DNA of 64,000 nt. It comes from a bacterium. GTDB lineage: Bacteria > Vulcanimicrobiota > Vulcanimicrobiia > Vulcanimicrobiales > Vulcanimicrobiaceae. The DNA is taken from positions 1 through 64,000 of the forward strand of contig JAJYCL010000006.1 of NCBI GenBank assembly GCA_021778415.1, read 5' to 3'. Shown here piece after piece: positions 42,856 through 51,870 of this stretch (position 1 is the stretch's first letter; each line of letters starts with the position of its first letter). The notes below the pieces were generated by a model. That model searched no databases, was not told the DNA's origin, and saw only the letters and a program-made list of their open reading frames with translations. A program made the position numbers and the translations under genes.

Positions 42856-44072
42856 TAGCGATCCACCTCGCCAAACACGGGATCAAGAGACCCGATCATC
42901 ACAACGGTGTCGGCGATAAAGTTCCCCGGAGCGATACCCTTGAGGGCTTGCAAATTATAGAGCGAAGGCGGCCGCGTTCGCACGCGGTACGGTTTATTTT
43001 CGCCGCTACTCACAATATAAAATCCGAGTTCTCCACGTGGGCCTTCCACTGCCTGATAAACATCACCGGGCGGAACGCGGAAGCCTTCGCTGACGATTTT
43101 AAAGTGATGAATCAACGCTTCCATCGAGAGCGCGATCGTCTCCTTCGGGGGCGCGGCCACCTTGGTATTCGTCGTCATAATCGGCCCCGGCTCGTTGAGA
43201 TGTTGACGCACCTGTTCGATGATACGCATCGACTCTTCCATCTCATCGAGGCGCACCAGGAAACGCGCATAGGCATCGCCTTCTTGGCGCACGGGAATAT
43301 CGAAATCATAATTTTCGTAACCACAATAAGGAAACGCACGACGAACATCATAGGCGATGCCGCTTGCCCGCAACACGGGGCCGGTACAATTCCATTGAAG
43401 CGCCTGTTCGCGCGAAAGAATTCCGACATCGATGGTGCGATCTTGGAAAATCGGATTGGCTTGTAATAAACCGCGTAAATCGCGCATGCGACCTGGGAAC
43501 TTTTTGATCAAATCATCGAGACGATCGAGAAAGCCTTGAGGAAGATCACCATTGACGCCGCCGATACGCACGTAATTGGGGTGCATGCGCGCACCTCCGG
43601 CATGCTCTTGCAGATCGAGAATATTTTCGCGTAAATCGAAGCAATAAAAGAACACCGAAATGGCACCGAGATCGATGCCGTGCGTTCCGAGTTGCACGCA
43701 ATGCGAGGCAATACGCGTCAGTTCGGCGATCAATATCCGAATGCGATTTGCGCGCACCGGAATATCATCGGTGATTCCCAAGAGCCGTTCGACGGCGAGA
43801 GCATAACAGAGCGAATTGGATTCGGGCGCCAAATAATCCATTCGCTCGATGACGGTCTGGGCTTGAGACCAAAATAAGTTCTCAGCCGATTTTTCGATAC
43901 CGGTATGCAGATAGCCGATTTCCGGATCGCAGGTGAGCACGGTTTCGCCTTCGATTTGTAGCATCAGTTGCAACACACCGTGGGTTGACGGATGCTGCGG
44001 TCCCATCGAAAGGACCATCGAATTGCCTTCGTGACTAACGATGTCGGGCGTTAGCGGTGCAGACATCGTCAT
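42855..44072 (-). CDS. nuoD: NADH-quinone oxidoreductase subunit D
   Basis: The ATG at 44072 overlaps the nuoC stop (ATGA); ATG 44066 is a possible alternative. The 405-residue product has MGPQHPSTHGVLQL with the quinone-site His, GYLHTGIEKSAENLFW, and a C-terminal GSLDPVFGEVDR. It forms the quinone pocket with NuoB and NuoH. NuoC and NuoD are separate genes here, unlike the fused enterobacterial form. Confidence 0.95.
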   Translation of the reverse strand: MTMSAPLTPDIVSHEGNSMVLSMGPQHPSTHGVLQLMLQIEGETVLTCDPEIGYLHTGIEKSAENLFWSQAQTVIERMDYLAPESNSLCYALAVERLLGITDDIPVRANRIRILIAELTRIASHCVQLGTHGIDLGAISVFFYCFDLRENILDLQEHAGGARMHPNYVRIGGVNGDLPQGFLDRLDDLIKKFPGRMRDLRGLLQANPIFQDRTIDVGILSREQALQWNCTGPVLRASGIAYDVRRAFPYCGYENYDFDIPVRQEGDAYARFLVRLDEMEESMRIIEQVRQHLNEPGPIMTTNTKVAAPPKETIALSMEALIHHFKIVSEGFRVPPGDVYQAVEGPRGELGFYIVSSGENKPYRVRTRPPSLYNLQALKGIAPGNFIADTVVMIGSLDPVFGEVDR

Positions 44073-44662
44073 GCTCCGGCCTCCCCGCGCACGCGTTTCA
44101 CCTCTTCTTGCAACGCTTGCAGCGTGTTGCCCGATGGTGGCGTTCCGGCGGTGACATTGGATTTTAACGAAAATGGCGGACGCGGAGCACGATCACGCGC
44201 CGGACCACGCACCGGGTAATCTTTTCGCAGCGGATAGCCTTCCCACTCGTGCGGCATTTGAATGCGACGCAAATCCGGATGGCCGCTAAAGACGATGCCG
44301 AAAAGATCGAAAATTTCGCGCTCCGCCCAATCCGCCGACTGCCAAAGATCCGTCACCGTCGGCACCGGCACATCAAGAGCCGCCGCGCAGAGTACGCGCA
44401 CACGCTTGGGGCGCACAACCCCATCGGCATTGACTGGAATGGCGAGCAGATGATAAACGAGATCGAAGCGCAAGGCACGCTCGGGATAATCGACGGCACC
44501 GAGATCGCTGAGCATCGTGAAGCCCTCGTCGCGCAACGTTGCAAGCCGCGCATGGAGCCCAGCGACTTCGACGCGTTCAATGTGCGCATCATCCAGCGGC
44601 GGGCGCACGGCCGTAGGATCAGTAGCGTAACCGCCCAGTGGCGGAACTTGCGTTGACGGCAT
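44069..44662 (-). CDS. nuoC: NADH-quinone oxidoreductase subunit C
   Basis: The 197-residue product has the 30-kDa subunit signature SADWAEREIFDLFGIVFSGH followed by the basic YPLRKDYPVRGP. It is a structural subunit of the peripheral arm. It sits 29 bp after nuoB and overlaps nuoD by 4 bp. The C-terminal 30 residues are variable. Confidence 0.93.
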   Translation of the reverse strand: MPSTQVPPLGGYATDPTAVRPPLDDAHIERVEVAGLHARLATLRDEGFTMLSDLGAVDYPERALRFDLVYHLLAIPVNADGVVRPKRVRVLCAAALDVPVPTVTDLWQSADWAEREIFDLFGIVFSGHPDLRRIQMPHEWEGYPLRKDYPVRGPARDRAPRPPFSLKSNVTAGTPPSGNTLQALQEEVKRVRGEAGA

Positions 44663-44691
44663 CGATCGTAATCGCTTTCCTTAAAACATTC

Positions 44692-45171
44692 CTATGCGCG
44701 CGAGAGAATGCCGCCGCGACCACCTTCGCGGATTTGCTGTTGAATCAAATTGACGGCATAGAGCAACCCATCGGGCGTCGGCGGACATCCTGGCACATAC
44801 ACATCGACGGGAATAATGGTATCGACGCCTTGGATGATCGCGTAGTTATCGAAGATGCCGCCCGAAGAAGCACACGCACCCATCGAAATGACCCACTTGG
44901 GATCCGCCATTTGATCGTATAAGCGTTTGACAACAGGTGCCATTTTTTGCGCAACGCGGCCGGAGACAATCATGAGATCTGCCTGGCGCGGCGAACTGCG
45001 AAACACTTCCGAACCTAAGCGCGCAATATCGTATTCGGGCGCCGTCACCGTCATCATCTCAATGGCGCAGCACGCTAAACCCATGGTTAACGGCCATACC
45101 GACTGACTTTGCGCCCACCGTGCGACATCGTCGAGTTTGGCCAGTAAAAATTGGCCGGGACCTACCTCCAC
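44692..45171 (-). CDS. nuoB: NADH-quinone oxidoreductase subunit B
   Basis: I choose the GTG at 45171, overlapping the nuoA stop by 10 bp and giving 159 residues, normal for NuoB. The longer frame to 45390 is nuoA shadow. The N2 cluster ligands are in [24 protein letters not shown] and [13 protein letters not shown]. It passes electrons from N2 to quinone. Confidence 0.93.
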   Translation of the reverse strand: MEVGPGQFLLAKLDDVARWAQSQSVWPLTMGLACCAIEMMTVTAPEYDIARLGSEVFRSSPRQADLMIVSGRVAQKMAPVVKRLYDQMADPKWVISMGACASSGGIFDNYAIIQGVDTIIPVDVYVPGCPPTPDGLLYAVNLIQQQIREGGRGGILSRA

Positions 45172-45515
45172 GAAAATCCACCCTTCTTCCACACATAGGC
45201 GTACCCGATTCCAAGCACAACGACAAACACTGCCATCTCTAACAATCCGAACATGCGCAAGGCATGCATCTGAACGGCCCAGGGATAGAACGACGCAGCT
45301 TCGACATCGAAAACGACGAACAGCATTGCGATCAGATAGAAGCGAACGGGAAAGCGCCCACTCACCGAGCTCGTCGGTTCCACGCCGCACTCGTAGGCTT
45401 CATCTTTGTGCGCATTGGGTTTGGGCTTGGCGAGCAATCCGGGGAGGACAGTAAAAAGTAGCGCCGCAGCCAGTGCGACACAGAGATAGAGAGCAACCGA
45501 ACCATACGGAGCCAT
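45162..45515 (-). CDS. nuoA: NADH-quinone oxidoreductase subunit A
   Basis: I use the ATG at 45515, which gives 117 residues starting [13 protein letters not shown]. The frame extends further only as non-coding. Three helices and the conserved motifs YECGVEP and [12 protein letters not shown] identify it. It is the first gene of nuoABCDEFGHIJKLMN, and the operon promoter should lie in the 124 bp shared with the divergent lipoprotein-like gene. I could not pick out a clear -35/-10 pair. Confidence 0.93.
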   Translation of the reverse strand: MAPYGSVALYLCVALAAALLFTVLPGLLAKPKPNAHKDEAYECGVEPTSSVSGRFPVRFYLIAMLFVVFDVEAASFYPWAVQMHALRMFGLLEMAVFVVVLGIGYAYVWKKGGFSWR

Positions 45516-45639
45516 AGATTGCTTCGAATTGTACGACGCAACGATGCGCCCCTGTATTGGATTGGTCGCAAACTGCGAACCCGAGTGCCCGCCAATTTCC
45601 CGGAGGCATCGACCGCACCGTAGTCGTACGCAGAGAATC

Positions 45640-46098
45640 ATGAAAGCGTTGGCACTCGGATTTGTCTTTTTTCTCACCATTGCGGCGAACGGCGGTGGCT
45701 GCGCACCGGCTAATGTCGTAGGCGTGCAAGATTACGGCACGGTCGTCGGTCGCGTCTTAGATGCCACCACGAACAAACCGATCCCCGGAGCCCTGGTCTC
45801 CGTGGGTTCCCTCTATACCGGACGCGCCGACGCGACCGGAGCATTCACCATTGCGGGCGTTCCCGTCGGTTCGCAAGTGGTGATCGCGCGTGCCCCCGGC
45901 TTCACCGCGAATTCGGCGACCGTCGCGATCACCAAGAACGTCACCACGTCGGCCGGCTACGTCCGCTTGCTTCCGTCGCTCCCCTACGGAGCGACCCCAC
46001 CACCGACGATGCCGCCGCCGGCTACGCCGACTCCGCAGCCGTCGGCGAGTGCAAGCCCGAGCCCGAGCCCGAGCGCAAGTCCAGCGCGAAGCCGCTGA
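45640..46098 (+). CDS. Secreted carboxypeptidase-regulatory-like (Ig) protein with Pro/Ser tail
   Basis: The ATG at 45640 gives MKALALGFVFFLTIAANGGGC, a signal with a possible lipid-attachment Cys. The 152-residue protein has one CarboxypepD-regulatory-type Ig fold: GTVVGRVLDATTNKPIPGAL, then GRADATGAFTIAGVPVGSQ. A low-complexity PTPQPSASASPSPSPS tail ends it. Such domains mediate surface protein contacts. The tail region overlaps the 3' end of cobU on the other strand by 77 bp. Its function is unknown. Confidence 0.6.
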   Translation: MKALALGFVFFLTIAANGGGCAPANVVGVQDYGTVVGRVLDATTNKPIPGALVSVGSLYTGRADATGAFTIAGVPVGSQVVIARAPGFTANSATVAITKNVTTSAGYVRLLPSLPYGATPPPTMPPPATPTPQPSASASPSPSPSASPARSR

Positions 46099-46627
46099 CG
46101 ACGAGAAACGCCTGATCCGACGCGCGCGCCAGGCGCTGGCCCAAGCGACCGAGCACATCCCGGAACAATCGCGCGGAGGGCATCGGCGGGACGACGTCCC
46201 AACCGACTTGTTCGCAGACGACGATGAAGCGACCGGCTCCGGCAATCAGGGCATCGGCCAGCATGCTCGCTTCGTCGTCAAGCATCGCTTCGACCCGAAG
46301 GTACTCATCCAGCATCTCCGCCGCGCGAAGGCCGACCCGCCCGCCAAGCCACGTTCCCAGGGATTCAAGCAGCACCGTCTCACCGGAGGGGCGGTCGCGA
46401 ACGAACGCGCACAGCTGCTCGACACTCCACGTTGCCGTCTCCACAATCACCCAATGTGCCGGGCGTTGCGCCCGATGCCGCGCGATGCGTTCGCACCATT
46501 CTGCGTCGTCGGGATCGACGTGCGCGGTGGCAAGATAGGTTATCGGAGTATCGCTGCGCTGCGCAAGCGATGCGGCAAACGACGATTTCCCGGAACGCAC
46601 CGGTCCGGTCACGAAGAGAAGACCCAT
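46022..46627 (-). CDS. cobU: Adenosylcobinamide kinase / guanylyltransferase
   Basis: The start at 46627 gives MGLLFVTGPVRSGKSSFAAS, with the family P-loop at residues 7-15. RIARHRAQRPAHWVIVE includes the His that forms the guanylylated intermediate, and EQVGWDVVP replaces the common NEVGxGIVP. The 201-residue enzyme phosphorylates adenosylcobinamide and adds GMP during cobalamin assembly. The last 20 residues (GSGSG and nearby) are only the antisense of the Pro/Ser tail gene and may be dispensable. Its start codon overlaps that of the divergent channel gene. Confidence 0.8.
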   Translation of the reverse strand: MGLLFVTGPVRSGKSSFAASLAQRSDTPITYLATAHVDPDDAEWCERIARHRAQRPAHWVIVETATWSVEQLCAFVRDRPSGETVLLESLGTWLGGRVGLRAAEMLDEYLRVEAMLDDEASMLADALIAGAGRFIVVCEQVGWDVVPPMPSARLFRDVLGRLGQRLARASDQAFLVVSGFALDLRSGSGSGLHSPTAAESA

Positions 46628-47741
46628 GCTCGCTAACATTGTCGTCGCGCTTGTCGGTCTCTTTCTCGTCATCATCACTTTGCGCGATGTCTTTGTCGCA
46701 GCAATCGTCCCCCGACCGGCCACACCGCTGCTGCGCCCGAGCGCGCTCGCGTTTCAGCTGATGTGGAAATTCTGGAAGCACGTTGCAAACCGGCAACGAC
46801 GTCCCGAACGTCGGGAAACCATCCTCTCGATCTTCGGACCATTCGGCGTGATCGCTCTCTTGGCGCTCTGGGTTGTCCTCCTCGTCTTCGGCTTCGGCAT
46901 CGTGCTGTTCGCCCTACGCAGCCAACTCAGTCCGCAACCGATGAGTTTTTGGTCGACGATCTACTTTGCCGGAACGTCGTTTCTCACCATAGGTTTTGGT
47001 GACATCGTTGGTCGCAGCGGCCTCGCTCGACTGATCTCGTTGACTGCGGGCGCATCCGGTCTTGGAGTCGTCGCCGTCGTCACGTCCTACCTCTTTTCGC
47101 TGATCGGTTCGTTTCAAGGTCGCGAAGCGTTTGTCGTCGGCATTGGAGCTCGCGCCGGCGTGCCTCCTAGTGGCTTAGGCCTCTTGGTTTTAGCGGGCGA
47201 AAACGACGTCCGCGATTCGCTTGCCGTTACGCTTCGCGAGGGCCAAAAATGGACGGCAACGCTTATGGAGACATCGCTCGCTTATCCCGTCATCACCTAT
47301 TTTCGTTCGAGTCACGATGACGAATCGTGGATTGCCACCCTCGGAACGCTCTTGGATGCATCGGCGCTCTTAATTGCAACCGCTCGCGAAAAGCGTCATG
47401 GCGAAGCCCGCTTTATGTATACGCTCGGCGTTCATGCCGTTACCGATCTCGCCCATTATTTTGGGCTCCCAATTGCCGGCGGCGTCGGCATCGACCGAGC
47501 GGAATTCGATAACGCGCTGAGCCAGTTATCGCAAGCCGGCTTCGATCTCGATGACGCCGATTCGTCATGGGCCGTGTTTAGCGATTTACGTACGGCGTAT
47601 GCGCGAGCACTCAATGCACTGGCGCGTCATTTTGAAATCCCGCCCGTTGCTTGGGTCAGCGATCGATCGCTCATCGGACACGGACGAATCGATATCGATG
47701 CAGCGATGCTACGCACAAACGGAGCATCCGCCGAATCGTAA
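46626..47741 (+). CDS. Two-helix ion channel (Ion_trans_2-like potassium channel)
   Basis: The 371-residue product has an N-terminal helix (1-20), a helix near 75-100, a pore loop with TSFLTIGFGDIVG (a potassium-type selectivity filter) and a further helix at about 130-160. The remaining 210 residues are soluble and predicted alpha/beta. They lack an obvious RCK/TrkA nucleotide motif. It probably passes K+. Its ATG at 46626 overlaps the divergent cobU start, so the two genes share a promoter region with no gap. It is convergent with the protease gene 3 bp away. Confidence 0.72.
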   Translation: MLANIVVALVGLFLVIITLRDVFVAAIVPRPATPLLRPSALAFQLMWKFWKHVANRQRRPERRETILSIFGPFGVIALLALWVVLLVFGFGIVLFALRSQLSPQPMSFWSTIYFAGTSFLTIGFGDIVGRSGLARLISLTAGASGLGVVAVVTSYLFSLIGSFQGREAFVVGIGARAGVPPSGLGLLVLAGENDVRDSLAVTLREGQKWTATLMETSLAYPVITYFRSSHDDESWIATLGTLLDASALLIATAREKRHGEARFMYTLGVHAVTDLAHYFGLPIAGGVGIDRAEFDNALSQLSQAGFDLDDADSSWAVFSDLRTAYARALNALARHFEIPPVAWVSDRSLIGHGRIDIDAAMLRTNGASAES

Positions 47742-47744
47742 AAA

Positions 47745-48446
47745 CTATAACCCGTGCTCGCTATCGACCTGATGCAGATAGCGTATCGCGACATCGCTTG
47801 GAATCGCAAAACCGATTGAGTGTTCATCGGCAAACCGTGATTGCGCAAGTCCGATGATGCGGGCATTATCGAGAAAAAATATCGGTCCGCCACTTTCTCC
47901 GGGCACAATCGGCAGCATGATCTCGAGTGCATCGTGGCGCACGGCCGAGAGTCGTCCCGCATTAAACGACATCGTCCAGCCCAAATGCTGATCGGTGAAC
48001 TCATCGGGTATCGGATAGCCGAGAACGCCGACTTCTCGACCGCGCTGCGCGAGAAGATCACTTGACCTGCCGAGATGGGCGACCCGTACATTCGGAATGC
48101 TGATGCGCAGCACGGCCAAATCACGATCCGAACTCATCGCAACGAGATGCGCCGCGCCGATGCGCCCATCGGCCACACGAGCCTGGAGCATGTGTGCGCC
48201 TTTGACGACATGTGCGACGGTAAGAATATCGCTGCCCCAGTCGCCCGATGCCACAATCAATCCGCTGCCGTACTCTTCATCGTACGCATCGATCCTAGGG
48301 TTTTTCGGCGGACGTCGCATCGTCAAGGAGACAACGCTCGATCGAAGCAGCGCAACGGAGCGGACCGCGGCATCATCGGCATAGCGCGAGCACGATGTCA
48401 ACGCAACGCATGCCATGACCAGTACGCACATGAAGCGACGCTTCAC
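47745..48446 (-). CDS. Lipoprotein-type trypsin-like serine protease
   Basis: The GTG at 48446 overlaps the hflX stop (GTGA). The 233-residue product has a lipoprotein signal (VALTSC, Cys at about 19). The catalytic triad is visible: His in TVAHVVKG, Asp in SDRDLAVLRI and Ser in PGESGGPIFF. There is no PDZ domain, so it is a short relative of DegP/HtrA enzymes. It probably works in periplasmic protein quality control or signal processing. It sits last in the cobB-btuF-hflX operon. Confidence 0.82.
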   Translation of the reverse strand: MKRRFMCVLVMACVALTSCSRYADDAAVRSVALLRSSVVSLTMRRPPKNPRIDAYDEEYGSGLIVASGDWGSDILTVAHVVKGAHMLQARVADGRIGAAHLVAMSSDRDLAVLRISIPNVRVAHLGRSSDLLAQRGREVGVLGYPIPDEFTDQHLGWTMSFNAGRLSAVRHDALEIMLPIVPGESGGPIFFLDNARIIGLAQSRFADEHSIGFAIPSDVAIRYLHQVDSEHGL

Positions 48447-49504
48447 GCTAGCGCCTCCACAATGGCCGCCCGCAGCGCATCGAGCCCTTGACCGGTTCGC
48501 GCACTGACGCGCAACGCGCCTTCCGGTTCTCGATGATCCGATGTCGCCGTATCGATCTTATTGAAAACGGTGAGTCGCGGCTGCGTTAACTCCAAATCTA
48601 CGAGAATTGCCTCCACCGAGCGCACCTGACGCGGCCAATCCGGATTTGATGCATCGATGACGTGGATGAGAAGATCGGCGCCGCGCAACTCTTCAAGCGT
48701 TGCGCGAAAGGCATTGACGAGTTCATCCGGGAGATCGGTAATAAAGCCAACCGTATCGGCCAACCGAATGTAGCGACCATCGGCAAGAAAGACACGTCGA
48801 ACGGTCGGATCCAGTGTGGCAAACGGGCGATCGGCGACGAGCGCATCACTTTTTGCCAGCGCATTCAAAAGCGACGATTTTCCAACATTCGTGTACCCGA
48901 CGAGGGCAACGAGGGGATCCGCGCCGCTTGATGGGCGCCGATTCGCTCGTTGCGTCTGCACTTCGGCGAGCGCACGGGAAAGCAAGGCAACGCGCATGGA
49001 AATCCGTCGACGATCCACTTCGAGTTTCGTTTCGCCCGGACCGCGCGTACCGATACCGCCGCCCAAACGTGAAAGCTCGGCGCCCATGCCGATGAGGTTC
49101 GATTGGCGATAGCGCAATTGCGCGAGCTCAACTTGTAGTTTTCCTTCGCGACTTCGCGCATGTTGAGCAAAGACATCGAGAATAAGCATGGTTCGATCGA
49201 TGATCGGTAGCGATTGGGCTTTCGCTAAATTTTTGCGTTGACGCGGTCGCAAATCGTTAAAGATAAACAAAAGCTCTGCGTCCGTATCCTCTGCAAGCGT
49301 ACGAAGTTCGATGACTTTACCCGCTCCGAGCAAGGTTGCCGGATCGACACTCTCCCGATGCTGCACGAGTTGACCGACAATTTGGGCGCCCGCGGCTTCG
49401 ATCAGCGCGCAAAATTCGGCAAGCTCAGGTTCCAACGGACGATCACGACGCCCTAAATCGACTGCGGCAACGATTGCTCGCGGACGTTTTTCTCGTGGCA
49501 TCAT
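48443..49504 (-). CDS. hflX: GTPase HflX
   Basis: I use the ATG at 49504 within ATGATG overlapping the btuF stop. The 353-residue product has the HflX N-domain (LLGAGKVIEL, FNDLRPRQRKNL, IIDRTMLILDVFAQHA) and RLGGGIGTRGPGETKLE. The GTPase motifs GYTNVGKSSLLNAL, ADTVGFITDLP and NKID are present. HflX binds 50S/70S ribosomes and rescues stalled ones under stress. It lies in an operon with B12 genes, probably by chance. Confidence 0.92.
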   Translation of the reverse strand: MMPREKRPRAIVAAVDLGRRDRPLEPELAEFCALIEAAGAQIVGQLVQHRESVDPATLLGAGKVIELRTLAEDTDAELLFIFNDLRPRQRKNLAKAQSLPIIDRTMLILDVFAQHARSREGKLQVELAQLRYRQSNLIGMGAELSRLGGGIGTRGPGETKLEVDRRRISMRVALLSRALAEVQTQRANRRPSSGADPLVALVGYTNVGKSSLLNALAKSDALVADRPFATLDPTVRRVFLADGRYIRLADTVGFITDLPDELVNAFRATLEELRGADLLIHVIDASNPDWPRQVRSVEAILVDLELTQPRLTVFNKIDTATSDHREPEGALRVSARTGQGLDALRAAIVEALA

Positions 49505-50355
49505 CGCAGAGAAGCTCGCAAATGCTCGATAAGCCAGGCAAGGCCTTGCGTATAGCGCGGACCCGGACGTTGTAAGATCGCCGGGGGATCGACAAGATAC
49601 ACATGATGTTCGCGAACGGCGCGCAAGGATCGCCACGGTTCGCGATTCAACACCGATGCAAGATGCACTTCCGGATCCGTAATGATGACGTCGGGTTGCA
49701 ACGCGAGTAACGATTCGGCACTATACTGCGCGTACGCCGAGGGAAGAGACGTTACAGCATCCGTTCCGCCCGCTAACCGAATCAAGGTTGCAATATAGGA
49801 TTGAGGGCCGACGGTCCAAATCGGCCCGGTTCCCAGTGCGACGAAGACGCGCGGACGATGTGCAAAGCGACCGGCCTCACGCTGCATGTTCACCGTCGTT
49901 GCCCGTAATCGAGCGATCAACGCCGTCGCCTCGGCATTTCGGCCTGTGATGCTTCCCATGCGGGCAATATCCCGAAAAATATCCGCATAGCTATCGTCGT
50001 TAAGCAACACAATGCGGAAATGCAGACGCCGTAATGGCGCCAGGAGGCGAGCCTGGGACGGTATGCCGACAATAACGTCCGGATGCAACGTGACGATCCG
50101 CTCGACATCAACCGACGAGAAATCTGCGACACGATCGACGTGGGCGACCGCGGAAATATCGCCGGTAAAATGCGACACACCGACGATATTTTTGGCGGCG
50201 CCGACGGCAACGGCGTCTTCTACCAATGATGGCACGAGGACGACCATGCGATGCGCCGGACTGCTCGGAGTATGTTCGTTGCGACGAGGATGCGCAACGC
50301 AGCCGACGAGCGCGACTAGCGCGAAAACTGCGAGCAGGCTTCGACGAATCGACAC
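49501..50355 (-). CDS. btuF: Cobalamin (or metal-chelate) ABC transporter binding lipoprotein
   Basis: The GTG at 50355 starts a 284-residue protein with a lipoprotein signal (VALVGC). The fold is the BtuF/FepB class: MVVLVPSLVEDAVAVGA, DFSSVDVERIVTLHPDVIVG and YSAESLLALQPDVIITDPE are typical. It sits downstream of cobB on the minus strand, and the permease and ATPase (btuC, btuD) are on the other side of the riboswitch. Corrinoid binding is inferred from this context. Its 5' end overlaps the end of cobB by 40 bp. Confidence 0.78.
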   Translation of the reverse strand: MSIRRSLLAVFALVALVGCVAHPRRNEHTPSSPAHRMVVLVPSLVEDAVAVGAAKNIVGVSHFTGDISAVAHVDRVADFSSVDVERIVTLHPDVIVGIPSQARLLAPLRRLHFRIVLLNDDSYADIFRDIARMGSITGRNAEATALIARLRATTVNMQREAGRFAHRPRVFVALGTGPIWTVGPQSYIATLIRLAGGTDAVTSLPSAYAQYSAESLLALQPDVIITDPEVHLASVLNREPWRSLRAVREHHVYLVDPPAILQRPGPRYTQGLAWLIEHLRASLR

Positions 50356-51617
50356 GTAGCGGTATCTCCCTGATAAAAACGTCGATGAAAAAAACTGGCG
50401 ACGGTGTTGTTACGCTTCGACCCCGGATTCTCGACGCCCGCATAGGCTGGCGGGTCATCGAACGTCCCGCGCGCATAGTGGAACTCGTACGCTCGTATTG
50501 CGTTTCCTTTTACATCGAGCGGCGAATCATCGGCGGCACGCAACTGTCGATAGCCGATTGTCAATGCAGGCTCGTCGATACTCGTCTCACCGTTAAGCGC
50601 GGCGCACATCGGGAATATGCCGGAAACCGTGCGTAAGGATCGCCCAAGGTACATATAGCCACCGCACTCGGCATACACCGGCATACCCGACGCAACGGCA
50701 TCGGCAATGTCATGTCGCAGTCCCGCGTTTGCCGCAAGCTGCTCGGCGTGCAATTCCGGATAGCCGCCGCCGAGCCACATTCCGCTGGTTCCGCGGGGTA
50801 ATGCGGTATCTCGGAGAGGTGAAAATGCGACGCACTGCGCGCCGGCTGCTCGCAACGCATCGAGCGTTTGGGGATAGGTAAACATCAATGCTTCATCATC
50901 GGCGACGGCGATAATCGGTCCGCCACTCGTCATCGGCAAACGTGTAGGAACTGTGCGAGGGACTCCAAAGAGCGATGCGAGATCACACTGCTGGGCGAGC
51001 ATCGTCGCCATCTCGGAGATGGTCGTTTCAAGATTCGCATCGGCGCTCACATCGAGTCCAAGATGACGTTCGGGCAATTTCCACGCTGCGCGATACGGCA
51101 ACGATGCGATCAATGGAATCCCGACGGACGCGAGTGCCCGTCGCACGGCGGCCTGATGGCCATCGCCGCCTGCGCGATTCATCACGGCACCAATGAGTCG
51201 AACCCGCGGTTGCATCAGCGAACAGCCTAAGGCAATCGCTGCGAGTGTTTGCGATGCCCGCCATCCATCGAGCACCAAAATCGTCGGAATATCGTATGCC
51301 GAAAAAATATGTGCGCTGGATGTCGCTCCCTCATCGTCCCCATCGAATAGCCCCATCATGCCCTCGATAAGCATGGCGCGCCCTTGGGCTGCGTGCAATT
51401 CGGCTGCAACATTTTCCGGGCCATCGAGCCACAAATCGATCGTGCGTGCGCGTTCTCCGCATGCGCGTGCGTAGAGTTGCGCATCGAGATAATCCGGACC
51501 GCATTTAAATGGTGCGACGGAATAGCCGGCATCGCGCGCAGCACGAGCAAACGCGAGTGCGATAGAGGTCTTCCCTTCGCCTGTCCCAGCGGCGGCAATG
51601 GCGCATGATCCCAACAC
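50316..51617 (-). CDS. cobB: Cobyrinate a,c-diamide synthase
   Basis: The GTG at 51617 (MLGSCAIAAAGTGEGKTS) is the likely start. The frame runs to 51749, but that part is the antisense of the B12 riboswitch and encodes no domain. The 433-residue product has an ATP-binding AAAGTGEGKTS motif, FKCGPDYLD, and a class I glutamine amidotransferase domain with GGGYPELHAEQLA and the nucleophile Cys in YAECGGYMYLG. It amidates the a and c side chains of cobyrinate using glutamine. With cobU nearby it indicates corrin salvage or late cobalamin synthesis. Confidence 0.85.
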   Translation of the reverse strand: MLGSCAIAAAGTGEGKTSIALAFARAARDAGYSVAPFKCGPDYLDAQLYARACGERARTIDLWLDGPENVAAELHAAQGRAMLIEGMMGLFDGDDEGATSSAHIFSAYDIPTILVLDGWRASQTLAAIALGCSLMQPRVRLIGAVMNRAGGDGHQAAVRRALASVGIPLIASLPYRAAWKLPERHLGLDVSADANLETTISEMATMLAQQCDLASLFGVPRTVPTRLPMTSGGPIIAVADDEALMFTYPQTLDALRAAGAQCVAFSPLRDTALPRGTSGMWLGGGYPELHAEQLAANAGLRHDIADAVASGMPVYAECGGYMYLGRSLRTVSGIFPMCAALNGETSIDEPALTIGYRQLRAADDSPLDVKGNAIRAYEFHYARGTFDDPPAYAGVENPGSKRNNTVASFFHRRFYQGDTATCRFVEACSQFSR

Positions 51618-51649
51618 GAGGCTTCGACCATTCCATACCCAGGAAAGCG

Positions 51650-51822
51650 CGCCTGCGCTCTCGTAACTGCCGCGTCCTGTAGGAGTCTGCGCGGGAAACC
51701 GGTGTAAATCCGGTACGGTCGCGCCACTGTAAGCGGGAAGTCGCTTCATTCGTCACTGTCGCATCGTCGATGGGAAGGCATGAAGCACACGGCAATGATC
51801 CGCCTAGTCAGGATATCGACGC
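51650..51822 (+). ncRNA. Cobalamin (B12) riboswitch upstream of btuB
   Basis: The plus strand shows the B12-element landmarks in order: GCGGGAAACCGGTGTAAATC (from 51691), CGCGCCACTGTAAGCGGG (the B12 box region, from 51720), TCACTG (from 51753), GATGGGAAGGCATGAAG, and GATCCGCCTAGTCAGGATAT (from 51797). Ends are approximate. It would repress btuB and the following btuC and btuD when adenosylcobalamin is high, probably by hiding the AAGGA site at 51857. The 5' half lies opposite the leader of cobB. Confidence 0.85.
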
Positions 51823-51870
51823 ACACTCCGCAATTCCGCCTCGCGAACATTAGGAAAAGGATTGCATCTC

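Noticed and set aside
46020-46090. The CCGAGCCCGAGC repeat as a functional DNA element
   Set aside because: It is low-complexity coding DNA for a Pro/Ser tail. A similar tract at about 18460-18500 encodes the linker of the barrel protein.
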